Of a stretch of 64,000 nucleotides of DNA, positions 24,972-33,162 are shown piece by piece (position 1 is the stretch's first letter; every line of letters begins with the position of its first letter). The position numbers were made by a program, and so were the translations under genes. The stretch lies in assembly GCF_030264295.1 (NCBI RefSeq), contig NZ_CP127173.1:69501-133500 (forward strand). The letters are read 5' to 3'. The notes beneath the pieces were generated by a model. That model made no database searches. It had not been told where the DNA came from and saw nothing but the letters and a program-made list of their open reading frames with translations. The stretch is from Amycolatopsis nalaikhensis (lineage in GTDB: Bacteria; Actinomycetota; Actinomycetes; Mycobacteriales; Pseudonocardiaceae).

Positions 24972-25664
24972 ATGACTCCTGTGCCTCTGGCCACCACGCG
25001 GCGGGCAGGCCTCGTCGACCAGGTCATCGAGCAGCTGCGTGACGCGGTCACGCGGGGCGAATGGCCGATCGGCGAGCGCATCCCACCCGAGACGGAGCTC
25101 GTCGAGCAGCTCGGCGTCGGCCGCAACACAGTCCGCGAAGCCGTCCGTGCGCTCGCGCACACGGGGATCCTGGAAGTCCGGCAGGGCGACGGCACGTACG
25201 TCCGCGCGACCAGCGAGGTGTCCGGCGCGATCCGGCGTCTGTGCGGTTCGGAGCTGCGCGAGGTGCTGCAGGTCCGCCGCACGCTCGAGGTCGAAGGCGC
25301 CCGCCTCGCCGCCACCGAGCGGACCGAGGAGGAGGTCGCCGAGCTGTGGGCGCTGCTGGCCCGTCGCGATTCCGACCTCCGCGAAGGTCGTTGGCAGGAC
25401 TTCGCCCGCACCGATGCGGAGTTCCACTGCGCGGTGGTCCGCAGCGGGCACAACGGGCTGCTGACGGAGCTGTACCGCGGGCTGACGGAGGTCATCACGG
25501 CCAGCGTCGCGGCGACGTCGAGCATCACGCCGGGGGCGAGTCACGTGCCGGAGATCGGCCACGAGGGTCTGGCGCGGGCGATCGCGGACGGCGACGCGGA
25601 CCGCGCGGCGGCGGAGGCGTGCGGCTTCCTCGACGAGCTACTGGAGCGCATCGACCGCCCCTGA
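24972..25664 (+). CDS. FadR-type GntR regulator
   Basis: This 230-residue regulator has a winged helix (RAGLVDQVIEQLRDAVTRGEWPIGERIPPETELVEQLGVGRNTVREAVRAL is the typical stretch, residues 10-60) and an FCD ligand domain (LREVLQVRRTLEVEGARLAA, HCAVVRSGHNGLLTELYRGL, HEGLARAIADGDADRA). FCD regulators bind metal and small organic acids. The start is uncertain between ATG 24972 and TTG 24960. GAAGGG abuts the ATG, and a three-codon frame from ATG 24964 (Met-Lys-Gly-stop) overlaps it by four bases. It faces the MFS gene and probably regulates it and itself. Confidence 0.88.
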   Translation: MTPVPLATTRRAGLVDQVIEQLRDAVTRGEWPIGERIPPETELVEQLGVGRNTVREAVRALAHTGILEVRQGDGTYVRATSEVSGAIRRLCGSELREVLQVRRTLEVEGARLAATERTEEEVAELWALLARRDSDLREGRWQDFARTDAEFHCAVVRSGHNGLLTELYRGLTEVITASVAATSSITPGASHVPEIGHEGLARAIADGDADRAAAEACGFLDELLERIDRP

Positions 25665-25668
25665 CCCC

Positions 25669-25791
25669 AGCGCCCCAAAGCGGCCTTGGTTGCGCCTGAC
25701 CCCCAGCGCCCCAAGGCGGCCTTGGTTGCGTCTGACGCACCGAAGGCCGCCTTGGTTGCGTCTCACGCACCGAAGGCCACATTGGGGCGCT
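25669..25791. repeat. GCGCCCCAA...TTGGGGCGC palindromic intergenic repeat, copy 1
   Basis: The 123 bases after the GntR stop are bounded by AGCGCCCCAA and its reverse complement TTGGGGCGCT. Inside are four diverged copies of a unit like GGCCTTGGTTGCGTC plus GACGCACCGAAGGCC, each able to form its own hairpin. A second member of the family lies at 34696-34782. It sits outside genes and could end transcription in both directions. Confidence 0.85.
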
Positions 25792-25829
25792 TGGCCCGCG
25801 CCGCGCCTGAACTGCGGTTTCAACAAAGC

Positions 25830-25903
25830 TGGCACCACGTGCGACCCCTAAGGGTGCCAATTCAGGGTTGTCGTGGTGCCACGATGGCGCCATAGTTGTG
25901 CCA
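25830..25903 (+). promoter_or_regulatory. operator array TGGYRCCA on an 11-bp lattice
   Basis: Five octamers close to TGGTGCCA begin at 25830 (TGGCACCA), 25852 (GGGTGCCA), 25874 (TGGTGCCA), 25885 (TGGCGCCA) and 25896 (TTGTGCCA). The distances are 22, 22, 11 and 11 bases, so all lie on the same face of the helix. The last overlaps the ATG of the RHH gene and the -10 hexamer CATAGT. This is the layout expected for cooperative ribbon-helix-helix binding and autoregulation. Confidence 0.7.
25891..25896 (+). promoter_or_regulatory. -10 element of the RHH gene (leaderless start)
   Basis: CATAGT ends six bases before the ATG at 25903 and lies between the last two operator octamers. Confidence 0.45.
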
Positions 25904-26391
25904 TGGACCTGACGCCCTTCGTGGACGAACTCCGGCGGGAGCTCGCGGTCGCCGCCGAAGCGGCGGGCGAAGAAGCCGTCGCCCTCGCCGAGCGGCTCAC
26001 CGCGCCGCTCGAGTCGGCGATCCGGCTCACCCTGCTCGACGCCCTCTCGGCCGCGGCCGACGAAATCACCCGCGACCTCGCGCCCGGCTCCGTCGAGGTG
26101 CGCCTGCGCCGCCGCGAAGCCGAGTTCGCCGTCGCCCTGCCCGCCACACCCGAACCCGCGCCCGCGGAAGCCCCACCGCCGCCGCCCGAGGTCGACGACG
26201 GCGCCGTCTCCCGGATCAACCTGCGGCTTCCCGAACAGCTCAAGCAGCGCGTCGAAGAAGCCGCGAACCGGGACCGGCTCTCCATCAACGCCTGGCTCGT
26301 CCGGGCCGCGACCACCGCGCTCGGCGCCACTCCCGGCCGGACCGAGCGGCGATCCGTGTACGGCGAGAAGTACACCGGCTGGGTCAAGTAA
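25903..26391 (+). CDS. RHH/HicB-like DNA-binding protein
   Basis: This 162-residue protein has an N-terminal helical region (residues 1-75), a Pro/Glu-rich linker (TPEPAPAEAPPPPPEVDD) and a C-terminal ribbon-helix-helix domain of the Arc/HicB type (VSRINLRLPEQLKQRVEEAANRDRLSINAWLVRAAT). The tail ends ERRSVYGEKYTGWVK. It probably represses its own operon: five TGGYRCCA octamers on an 11-bp lattice cover its promoter and ATG. It precedes the DUF4097 and ABC exporter genes on the same strand by 69 bases with a separate ribosome binding site. No HicA toxin gene is present, so the name HicB reflects fold only. Confidence 0.82.
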   Translation: MDLTPFVDELRRELAVAAEAAGEEAVALAERLTAPLESAIRLTLLDALSAAADEITRDLAPGSVEVRLRRREAEFAVALPATPEPAPAEAPPPPPEVDDGAVSRINLRLPEQLKQRVEEAANRDRLSINAWLVRAATTALGATPGRTERRSVYGEKYTGWVK

Positions 26392-26460
26392 CCCCTCTCT
26401 TTCCCCCTCACGTCTCCGACCTGCGGAGACGCCACCCGAGCACCCCAGGAGGGCGCAGCC

Positions 26461-27304
26461 ATGCCCGTTTTCCCGACCCCCGAGCCGATCACGGCCACGA
26501 TCGACGTCAGCGTCGCCGACGTCCGGATCGTCGCCGGGGAGACCGCCGAAACCACCGTCGACATCGCTCCGGCCGACCCGGGCGAGCCCGAGGACGTCAA
26601 GGCCGTCGCCAAGACCCGCGTCGAGTTCGCCGGCGGCGAGCTGCTGGTCAAAGGCCCGAAGTACGTCACCAAGATCTTCGGCAAGGGCGGCTCGCTGCAC
26701 GTCACGATCGAGCTGCCGGCCGGTTCGCGGATCCGCGGCACCTCCGCGATGGGCGACTACCGCGTCAGCGGCCGGATCGGCGACAGCCGCATCAAGACCT
26801 CCGTCGGCGACATCCACCTCGACGAGGCCGCCCGGCTCGAGGCGAACACCGCGACCGGCGACGTCTTCGTCGACCGCGCCACCGGGCACGCCGAGGTCCA
26901 CACCGGCTCCGGCGAGCTGCGGCTGCGCGAGATCGACGGCACCGCCGTGCTCAAGAACTCCAACGGCGAGACCCGCGTCGGCGACGTGACCGGCGACCTG
27001 CGCGTCAACACCGCCAGCGGCGACATTCTCGTCGACCGCGCGCACGCCGGGGTGCACGCCAAGACCGCGGCCGGGGACATCCGGCTCAACGAGGTCATCC
27101 GCGACGAGGTCGTCCTCGAGACCGCCGTCGGCGAGATCGAGGTCGGCATCCGCGAGGGCAGCGCCGCCTGGCTCGAGCTGCAACTCCCTGACCGGGTCGG
27201 TGCGCAACACGCTCACGCCGTCGGAGGGACCCGGCGGCACGACCGAAACGGTCGAGGTCAAAGCCCGCACCTACACCGGCGACATCGTCATCCGCCGGGC
27301 CTGA
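26461..27304 (+). pseudogene. DUF4097 beta-helix protein, frameshifted as given
   Basis: The product is a DUF4097/DUF4098 family protein of about 280 residues. It consists of repeated GDI/GDV strands that build a right-handed beta helix (GSGELRLREIDGTAVL, NGETRVGDVTGDL, ASGDILVDRAHAG, AAGDIRLNEV). The first frame breaks after AAWLEL near 27181, where GAGCTGCAAC stands for an expected GAGCTCAAC or GAGCTGAAC. One base fewer gives NSLTGSVRNTLTPSEGPGG and the family's normal end ARTYTGDIVIRR, with a stop at 27304. The ATG at 26461 has AGGAGGG eight bases upstream. It lies between the RHH regulator and the exporter and is probably co-transcribed. Function is unknown; the break may be an error. Confidence 0.82.
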
Positions 27305-27331
27305 AACTCCACGAGACAAAGGGGAAATCCA

Positions 27332-28288
27332 ATGGCAGACGCCATCGTGGCCGAAGGGCTGGTCAAGAAGTACGGGAGCGTCACCGCGCTCGACGGGATG
27401 GACCTGCGCGTCCCGGAGGGCACCGTGCTCGGCGTGCTCGGGCCGAACGGCGCCGGGAAGACCACCACCGTCCAGATCCTCACGACGCTGCAGAAGCCGG
27501 ACGCCGGACGCGCGACGGTCGCCGGGTTCGACGTCGTGCGGGACGCGCCGGAGCTGCGTTCGCACATCGGCGCGTCGGGGCAGTACGCGGCCGTCGACCA
27601 GGAGCTGACCGGCGCCGAAAACCTCGAGATGGTCGGGCGGCTCTACCACCTGGGCACCAAGCGCGCCAAGGCCCGCGGCCGCGAACTGCTGGCCCGCTTC
27701 AGCCTCGAAGACGCCGCCGACCGGCCGGTGAAGGGCTACTCCGGCGGCATGCGGCGACGGCTCGACCTCGCGGGCGCGCTCGTCGCCAACCCGCCCGTGC
27801 TGTTCCTCGACGAGCCGACCACCGGGCTCGACCCGCGGGCCCGCACCGAGCTGTGGGACGTCATCACCGAGCTGGTCAAGGGTGGCACCACGCTGCTGCT
27901 GACCACGCAGTACCTCGAAGAGGCCGACCGGCTGGCCGACAGCATCGCCGTGATCGACCACGGGCGCGTCATCGCCCGCGGCACTGCCGACGAGCTGAAG
28001 GATCTCGTCGGGGGCGAGCGGATCGAGCTGACCGTCGGCACGCACGCCGACGTCGAGGTGGCGCGGCGCGCCCTGGCGCGGCTGGCGAGCGGCGAGCCGC
28101 AGGCCGAAGCGTTCCGGCTCACCGTGCCCGTGACCCACGGCGCGAAAGCGCTTACCGAAGCCCTCGCCCTGCTCGCCGCCGACGGCGTCGACGTCCGCGA
28201 CGTCGGCGTCCGCCGCCCCACCCTCGACGACGTTTTCCTCACTCTCACCGGCCACGAGACGGCCGAACCCGCGAAGGAGGCCGTGTGA
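27332..28288 (+). CDS. DrrA-type ABC transporter ATP-binding protein
   Basis: This 318-residue ATPase of an export-type ABC system has Walker A GPNGAGKTTT (about residue 37), the Q loop at YAAVDQELTG, the signature YSGGMRRRLDLAGAL and Walker B PVLFLDEPTTGLDP followed by the H loop at TTQYLEEAD. The C-terminal 90 residues are the DrrA-type regulatory extension, ending with PTLDDVFLTLTGH. Close families include daunorubicin resistance DrrA and many actinobacterial drug or lipid exporters. A ribosome binding site AAAGGGG precedes the ATG. It overlaps the permease start by one base, and both follow DUF4097. Confidence 0.92.
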   Translation: MADAIVAEGLVKKYGSVTALDGMDLRVPEGTVLGVLGPNGAGKTTTVQILTTLQKPDAGRATVAGFDVVRDAPELRSHIGASGQYAAVDQELTGAENLEMVGRLYHLGTKRAKARGRELLARFSLEDAADRPVKGYSGGMRRRLDLAGALVANPPVLFLDEPTTGLDPRARTELWDVITELVKGGTTLLLTTQYLEEADRLADSIAVIDHGRVIARGTADELKDLVGGERIELTVGTHADVEVARRALARLASGEPQAEAFRLTVPVTHGAKALTEALALLAADGVDVRDVGVRRPTLDDVFLTLTGHETAEPAKEAV

Positions 28289-29091
28289 TGAACGCGGTGC
28301 AGATGGCCGTCACCGACGGCGTGACCGTCGCAAAGCGCAACTCGATCAAGATCGTCCGGTCGCTGGACCTGCTCGGGTCCATCGTGTTCATGCCGGTGAT
28401 GTTCGTGCTGCTCTTCGGCTACGTGTTCGGCAGCGTGATCGACATCCCCGGGATGTCCTACCGCGAGTTCATGCTGCCGGGGATCTTCACGCTCGCGGTG
28501 GCGATGGGCAGCATCGTCACCGGCTACGGGCTGACCGATGACCTGCAGAAGGGCATCATCGACCGCTTCCGCTCGCTGCCGATGTCCCCGGCCGCGGTGC
28601 TGATCGGGCGGACCACGGCGGATCTGATCCTCAACGTGACGAGCCTGCTCATCATGGGCCTGGTGGGGCTGCTGGTGGGCTGGCGCATCCACACCGGCGT
28701 CTTCGAGGCACTGGGCGGCGTGCTCCTGCTGCTGGCCTTCGCCTACGCGCTGTCGTGGGTGATGGGGACGCTCGGCCTGGCGGTGCGCAAGCCCGAGGTG
28801 TTCAACAACGTCTCGAGCGTGGCGATCTTCCCGCTGACGTTCCTGGCCAACACGTTCGTCGACAGCGCGCGGCTGCCCGGGCCGCTGCGGGTGATCGCGG
28901 ACTGGAACCCGGTCTCGGCGATCACCCAGGCGGCGCGGGAGCTGTTCGGCAACACGAGCGCGTCGATGCCGGTGCACGACGTCTGGCCGATGCAGCACGC
29001 CGTGCTCGCGTCGGTGCTGTGGATCGCGCTGCTGCTGGTGGTCTTCGTGCCGCTTTCGGTGCGCTGCTACAAGAAGGCCACGAGCCACTGA
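28288..29091 (+). CDS. DrrB-type ABC transporter permease
   Basis: This 267-residue ABC-2 type permease has six hydrophobic segments (LLGSIVFMPVMFVLLFGYVFG, LPGIFTLAVAMGSIVTGYGL, LILNVTSLLIMGLVGLLVGW, LGGVLLLLAFAYALSWVMG, VAIFPLTFLANTFV and VLASVLWIALLLVVFVPLSV). The loop DLQKGIIDRFRSLPMSP is the conserved coupling element of the family. With the upstream ATPase it forms a half-transporter dimer that exports an unknown hydrophobic compound. The ATG shares its A with the ATPase stop (TGATG). A long hairpin follows the stop. Confidence 0.92.
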   Translation: MNAVQMAVTDGVTVAKRNSIKIVRSLDLLGSIVFMPVMFVLLFGYVFGSVIDIPGMSYREFMLPGIFTLAVAMGSIVTGYGLTDDLQKGIIDRFRSLPMSPAAVLIGRTTADLILNVTSLLIMGLVGLLVGWRIHTGVFEALGGVLLLLAFAYALSWVMGTLGLAVRKPEVFNNVSSVAIFPLTFLANTFVDSARLPGPLRVIADWNPVSAITQAARELFGNTSASMPVHDVWPMQHAVLASVLWIALLLVVFVPLSVRCYKKATSH

Positions 29092-29099
29092 GCAAACGC

Positions 29100-29145
29100 C
29101 TCGTGAGTGTTTAGGGCGGTTCTAACCGCCCTAAACACTCACGAG
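29100..29145. terminator. 22-bp perfect inverted repeat between convergent genes
   Basis: Two 22-base arms, beginning CTCGTGAGTG and ending in CACTCACGAG, pair perfectly with only two bases between them. The element lies 8 bases after the exporter stop and 2 bases before the map stop on the other strand. It probably works as a bidirectional terminator. The perfection of the arms and near-zero loop suggest it may also be a mobile or dispersed palindrome. Confidence 0.75.
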
Positions 29146-29147
29146 CG

Positions 29148-30005
29148 TTACGGCAGCGTGAGGATCTCGCTGCCGTCGGCCGTCACCACGAGGGTGTGCT
29201 CGAACTGGGCCGTCCACTTCTTGTCCTTCGTGGTGACGGTCCAGTCGTCGGCCCAGATGTCGTAGTCGATGGTGCCCAGCGTGATCATCGGCTCGATCGT
29301 GAAGGTCATGCCCTCCTCGATGATCGTGTCGACGGAGGGCTCTTCGTAGTGCAGGACCGTCGGCGGCGTGTGGAACGCCGGGCCCACGCCGTGGCCGGTG
29401 AAGTCGCGGACCACGCCGTAGCCGAAGCGCTTCGCGTACGACTCGATGACCCGGCCGATCACGTTGAGCTGGCGGCCCGGCCGGACCGCCTTGATCGCCC
29501 GCATCGTCGCCTCGCGGGTGCGCTCCACCAGCAGGCGGGCCTCCTCCGAGACGTCGCCGGCCAGGAACGTCGCGTTCGTGTCGCCGTGCACCCCGCCGAT
29601 GTAGGCGGTGACGTCGATGTTGCAGATGTCGCCGTCCTCGATCACCGTCGAGTCCGGGATGCCGTGGCAGATCACCTCGTTGAGCGAGGTGCAGCACGAC
29701 TTCGGGAAGTGGCGGTAGCCCAGCGTCGAGGGGTAGGCGTGGTGGTCGAGCAGGAACTCGTGCACCACCTTGTCGATGTCGTCCGTGGTGGCGCCCGGCT
29801 TGACGGCCTTGCCGCCCTCTTCCAGCGCCTGCGCCGCGATCTTCCCGGCCACGCGCATCTTCTCGATCACCTCGGGCGTGCGCACGCCGTTGCCGGTGTC
29901 CCGCTTCGGCGCCGGCTTGTCCACGTACTCGGGACGGGCGATGGAGGTCGGGACGGCACGGCGGGGCGTCTGGACGCCGGGAACGAGCGGGGCACGAACG
30001 GACAT
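29148..30005 (-). CDS. map: type I methionine aminopeptidase
   Basis: This 285-residue enzyme removes the initiator Met from new proteins. The metal ligands are in [19 protein letters not shown] (two Asp), [11 protein letters not shown] (His), TFTIEPM (Glu) and QFEHT (Glu). The N-terminal extension of about 40 residues with [10 protein letters not shown] is shared with the mycobacterial MapB group and binds near the ribosome exit. The ATG at 30005 follows TAAGGT by six bases, so a leaderless message is possible. It is downstream of the penicillin-binding lipoprotein and GNAT genes, as in mycobacteria. Confidence 0.95.
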   Translation of the reverse strand: MSVRAPLVPGVQTPRRAVPTSIARPEYVDKPAPKRDTGNGVRTPEVIEKMRVAGKIAAQALEEGGKAVKPGATTDDIDKVVHEFLLDHHAYPSTLGYRHFPKSCCTSLNEVICHGIPDSTVIEDGDICNIDVTAYIGGVHGDTNATFLAGDVSEEARLLVERTREATMRAIKAVRPGRQLNVIGRVIESYAKRFGYGVVRDFTGHGVGPAFHTPPTVLHYEEPSVDTIIEEGMTFTIEPMITLGTIDYDIWADDWTVTTKDKKWTAQFEHTLVVTADGSEILTLP

Positions 30006-30011
30006 GCCCCC

Positions 30012-30017
30012 ACCTTA
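30012..30017 (-). promoter_or_regulatory. -10 element of map (possible leaderless start)
   Basis: On the minus strand this is TAAGGT ending six bases before the ATG at 30005. The G-rich gap could instead act as a weak ribosome binding site. Confidence 0.35.
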
Positions 30018-30028
30018 CGACGGCCCGC

Positions 30029-31822
30029 TCAGCCGATCCCCGCCAGGAACCGGTGCGCGGCCTGCACCGCCGGTTTGGACGACCCGGCCTCGGTCAGCAG
30101 CACGGCGAACGCCAGGTCACCGCGGTAGCCGACGAACCAGCCGTGCGAGCGGGAGCCGTCGCCGAACTGGGCCGTGCCGGTCTTGCCCGCGACGTCGGGG
30201 ATGTCCCGCAGCCCGGTCGCGGTGCCCGAGGTGACGACGTCGCGCATCATGCCGCGCAGGGCGCCGAGCACGTCGTCCGACGGCGCGTCGCCGACGTTCT
30301 TCGTCGTCGCGGGCATGCCCTTGACGATCGACGGCGTGGGCACCTTCCCGGCCTGCACCGTCGCCGCGACCAGCGCCATGCCGAACGGGCTGGTCACCAC
30401 CGTGCCCTGGCCGAAGCCGTTCTCCGCGCGCTGGACCGCCGAGTCGCTGGCCGGAACGGTCCCGGTGACCGTGGTCAAGCCGGGCACCACGAAGTCGGCG
30501 CCGAGGCCGAAGGAGCGGGCGGCGTCGGTGAGGGCCGCCGACGGGAGACCCGCGGCGAGCCGCGCGAAAGTCGTGTTGCAGGACCGCGCGAACGCCGTCT
30601 TCAGCGGGACGCGGCCGAGGTCGAAGCGGCCTTCGTTGGGGACGACGCGGTTTTCGATCGTCGTCGTGCCGGGGCAGTCGACCGGGCTGTCCGCCTCGAC
30701 GTCGCCCGCCGACAGCGCCGCCGCCGCGGTGACGATCTTGAACGTCGACCCCGGCGGGAACCGGCCGGAGAGGGCGAGCGCGCCTTCGTCGTCGGCGGCC
30801 TCGTTCTGCGCCACCGCCAGGATGTCGCCGCTGGAGGGCTGGATCGCCACCAGCGCGGCCGGGTAGTCCTCGGTCGCGAGGGCCTTCTCGGCGGCGTCCT
30901 GGATCCGCGCGCTGAGCGTGCTGGTCACCGCGGGCGCCGGGCGCGGCGGCTCGGCCTTGAGCTCGGAGACCTCGCCGCCGGTGACGTCCTGGGTGACGAT
31001 CCGCCAGCCCGCCGCGCCGGCCAGCTCCTGCTCGACGAGCGCGCGGATGGCGGGCAGCACCTGCTGTCCCGACCCGCGGGTGACCGGCAGCAGCCGCTGC
31101 TGCCGCGCGAACCGCACGCCGGGCAGGTCGTAGATCACCGGCTTGACGCGCTGGTAGTCGCCCTCGCGCAGGGTGATCACGGAGTAGGCGGTGCCCGCCT
31201 TGGTCTTGCTCATCCCGTCCAGCACCGACCGGCCGGTGACCGACGGCTCGAACCGGTGCAGCGCCTTGGCGAGCGACCCGGCGACGGCGCTGGCGTCCCC
31301 GGCCTTCGAGGGGTCGACGACCACGCCGACGACGTTCTGCGGGCGCATCAGCGGCACGCCGTCGCGGTCGAGCACCGGCGCGGTCTCGGGCAGCTGGGGC
31401 AGCACGCCGAGGGTTTGCCCGACGGCCAGCTGCGGGTGCACGACCGTCGGCTGCCAGTGCACCTGCCAGCCGTTCTCGGCCGCGCGCAGCTGGGCGTCGG
31501 CGCGGTAGCTCCAGGTGCGGCCGCGCGGCAGGTGCCAGGTGAGCTGGTAGCCGGCCGTGACGACGTCGCCGTCGGGCTGCTTGACGTCTTCCTCCTCGAC
31601 GTCGAGGGACTCCGGGTCGAGCGCGCCGCGGACCTGGGTCAGGACGGTCTTCGCGGCTTCGGGCGAGTCGGTGGCCGCGGCCGCGGCGGCGACGTCCCCG
31701 GCCGCGACGGCGTCCAGAAAGGCGGAGAGGGCGTCCTCGGGACCGTCGCCCGAGCACCCGGCCGTGGTCGCGGCGGCGAGCAGCAGCACCGCGAGCGCAC
31801 CGCGGCATCGACGTGCACTCAT
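30029..31822 (-). CDS. penicillin-binding lipoprotein (class B transpeptidase)
   Basis: This 597-residue membrane-anchored transpeptidase cross-links peptidoglycan. It has a lipoprotein signal with Cys23 in TTAGC, an NTF2-like MecA_N domain (about 28-130), a dimerisation domain and the transpeptidase domain. The three active-site motifs are STFK at 359-362, SCN at 414-416 and KTGTA at 547-551. The MecA_N domain is shared with PBP2a-like proteins of low beta-lactam affinity, and with the mycobacterial lipoprotein Rv2864c, which has the same neighbours. The ATG at 31822 begins the signal peptide. It lies between the GNAT gene and map on the same strand. Confidence 0.93.
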   Translation of the reverse strand: MSARRCRGALAVLLLAAATTAGCSGDGPEDALSAFLDAVAAGDVAAAAAATDSPEAAKTVLTQVRGALDPESLDVEEEDVKQPDGDVVTAGYQLTWHLPRGRTWSYRADAQLRAAENGWQVHWQPTVVHPQLAVGQTLGVLPQLPETAPVLDRDGVPLMRPQNVVGVVVDPSKAGDASAVAGSLAKALHRFEPSVTGRSVLDGMSKTKAGTAYSVITLREGDYQRVKPVIYDLPGVRFARQQRLLPVTRGSGQQVLPAIRALVEQELAGAAGWRIVTQDVTGGEVSELKAEPPRPAPAVTSTLSARIQDAAEKALATEDYPAALVAIQPSSGDILAVAQNEAADDEGALALSGRFPPGSTFKIVTAAAALSAGDVEADSPVDCPGTTTIENRVVPNEGRFDLGRVPLKTAFARSCNTTFARLAAGLPSAALTDAARSFGLGADFVVPGLTTVTGTVPASDSAVQRAENGFGQGTVVTSPFGMALVAATVQAGKVPTPSIVKGMPATTKNVGDAPSDDVLGALRGMMRDVVTSGTATGLRDIPDVAGKTGTAQFGDGSRSHGWFVGYRGDLAFAVLLTEAGSSKPAVQAAHRFLAGIG

Positions 31823-31883
31823 GGCGGGATGATCCCTGGTCAGCGGCGTGCGACCGGGGTGAAACACCGCCACGGACGAGTGG

Positions 31884-32738
31884 TTAGAACAGCACCGTCG
31901 CGTACTGGCCGACCTGCTTGAACCCGATCTTGCGGTAGGCGGCCAGCGCCGGGGTGTTGAAGGCGTTGACGTAGAGGCTCGCGGTGCGGCCGAGGCCGCG
32001 GACCAGGCGGTTCACGACCGCGGCGGTGCCCGCGGTGCCGAGGCCGTCGCCCCGGCGGTCGGGGTGCACCCAGACGCCCTGGATCTGCCCGACGGTGGCC
32101 GACATGGCGCCGATCTCGGCCTTGAAGACGACTTCGCCGTTCTCGAAGCGGGCGAAGGCGCGCCCGGCGGCGATGAGTTCGGTGACGCGGGCGCGGTAGC
32201 TGGCCCCGCCGTCCCCGCTGCGCGGGTCGACGCCGACCTCTTCGATGAACATGGCGACGGCGGCGGGCAGGTACCGCTCGAGCTCGTCCGGCCGGACCGG
32301 GCGCACCAGCGGATCGGCCGCGACGAGCGGGGTGCTGTCGAGGGCCATCAGCGGCTGGTCGTCGCGCACTTCGCGGGCGGGACCCCACTCGTCTTCGAGT
32401 TCGGACCAGAGGCCGAGGACCTGTTCGGCCGGGCCGACGAGCGACGAGCAGGTCCGCTGTCTCCGGAGCGCGCGGTCGGCGAAGGAGCGCAGGGCGGGCG
32501 CGTTGCCTTTCAGCGGAATCAGGTTGGGCCCGGAAAAGCACAGCCCTTGGAGCCGCCCGGCCCGGACCGGACGGCTGTCGGCGGCCCAGAGCTCACCACC
32601 GAGCCGCCACGGGTCGAGACCGGCGGCCTCGACCCGGGCGCTGACCATGCAGCTGCCCACCGGGTCGGCGGCGAGCGCGGCACGGACCGCCGGATAGTCC
32701 CGATCATCGAGCAGCCGTGCACCTGCAAGCCGCAACAC
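31884..32738 (-). CDS. DUF4081-GNAT acetyltransferase
   Basis: This 284-residue protein has an N-terminal DUF4081 domain (VLRLAGARLLDDRDYPAVRAALAADPVGSCMV start pattern) and a C-terminal GNAT domain with the acetyl-CoA loop HPDRRGDGLGTAGTAAVV and NAFNTPALAAYRKIGFKQVG. The same two-domain protein sits next to ispG in mycobacteria (Rv2867c). Its substrate is unknown. The start is GTG 32738, immediately before the conserved VLRL strand; the frame runs on for over 300 bases upstream but without conserved sequence and across another gene. Confidence 0.88.
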   Translation of the reverse strand: MLRLAGARLLDDRDYPAVRAALAADPVGSCMVSARVEAAGLDPWRLGGELWAADSRPVRAGRLQGLCFSGPNLIPLKGNAPALRSFADRALRRQRTCSSLVGPAEQVLGLWSELEDEWGPAREVRDDQPLMALDSTPLVAADPLVRPVRPDELERYLPAAVAMFIEEVGVDPRSGDGGASYRARVTELIAAGRAFARFENGEVVFKAEIGAMSATVGQIQGVWVHPDRRGDGLGTAGTAAVVNRLVRGLGRTASLYVNAFNTPALAAYRKIGFKQVGQYATVLF

Positions 32739-32807
32739 GGACTCCAGGGTGCCAGATCCGGCTCGTGAACGGAACGCGAGCCGGTCGACACGCCCTGATG
32801 AACACCC

Positions 32808-32813
32808 CAGGAT
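32808..32813 (+). promoter_or_regulatory. possible -10 element of the DUF4177-like gene
   Basis: CAGGAT ends seven bases before the ATG at 32821, the spacing seen at the leaderless starts of this window. The overlapping GGGGAG is too close to the ATG to act as a normal ribosome binding site. Confidence 0.35.
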
Positions 32814-32820
32814 GGGGAGT

Positions 32821-33027
32821 ATGCGGCGGTTCACGTACAAGGTGGTCGAGGTCCGGGAGAAGCTCATCGGCGGGAAGATGTCGGGAGGGAAGCTCGAGAA
32901 GCTGCTCAACGACCACGCGGCCGACGGCTGGCAGCTGAAGGCCATCACGGCGACCGAGGTCAAGGGGCGGGTCGGGCCCGGCGGGGTGGAGGGGCTGCTG
33001 GTGACCTTCGAGCGGCCGGTGCAGTAG
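32821..33027 (+). CDS. small DUF4177-like protein
   Basis: This 68-residue protein reads RRFTYKVVEVREKLIGGKMSGGKLEKLLNDHAADGWQLKAITATEV and ends LLVTFERPVQ. The pattern of a strand, a helix with LLNDHAADGWQL and two strands is that of DUF4177 and related small proteins of unknown function. The start at 32821 is placed after the CAGGAT hexamer; the in-frame ATG at 32812 is possible and would add three residues. It is divergent from the GNAT gene and followed by an intergenic repeat. Confidence 0.75.
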   Translation: MRRFTYKVVEVREKLIGGKMSGGKLEKLLNDHAADGWQLKAITATEVKGRVGPGGVEGLLVTFERPVQ

Positions 33028-33048
33028 CGACCCGCGCCGCGACGTCCC

Positions 33049-33095
33049 GAATGAGTCATTGGAGACCTCCGCGGTCGCGAATGAGTCATTCGCGA
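33049..33095. repeat. AATGAGTCATT palindromic repeat, copy 1
   Basis: Two AATGAGTCATT palindromes are centred 30 bases apart (33050-33060 and 33080-33090). The second is part of a 21-base perfect palindrome beginning TCGCGAATGA (33075-33095). The pair lies between convergent genes. A related pair occurs at 42208-42262. Confidence 0.8.
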
Positions 33096-33162
33096 CACTC
33101 GCGGCGGCGGGGGTGCGGGGTCGGCTGCCCGCCCCGGCTTGCTCGCACGCGCGCGACCGGCC

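Noticed and set aside
25669..25791. CRISPR array
   Set aside because: Units are palindromic, unequal and contiguous without spacers of constant length.
27332..29091. antibiotic biosynthetic cluster at the DrrAB exporter
   Set aside because: No polyketide, peptide or other core biosynthetic gene is nearby.
29100..29145. phage attachment site
   Set aside because: No integrase gene or tRNA is present; the element is a symmetric palindrome between convergent genes.
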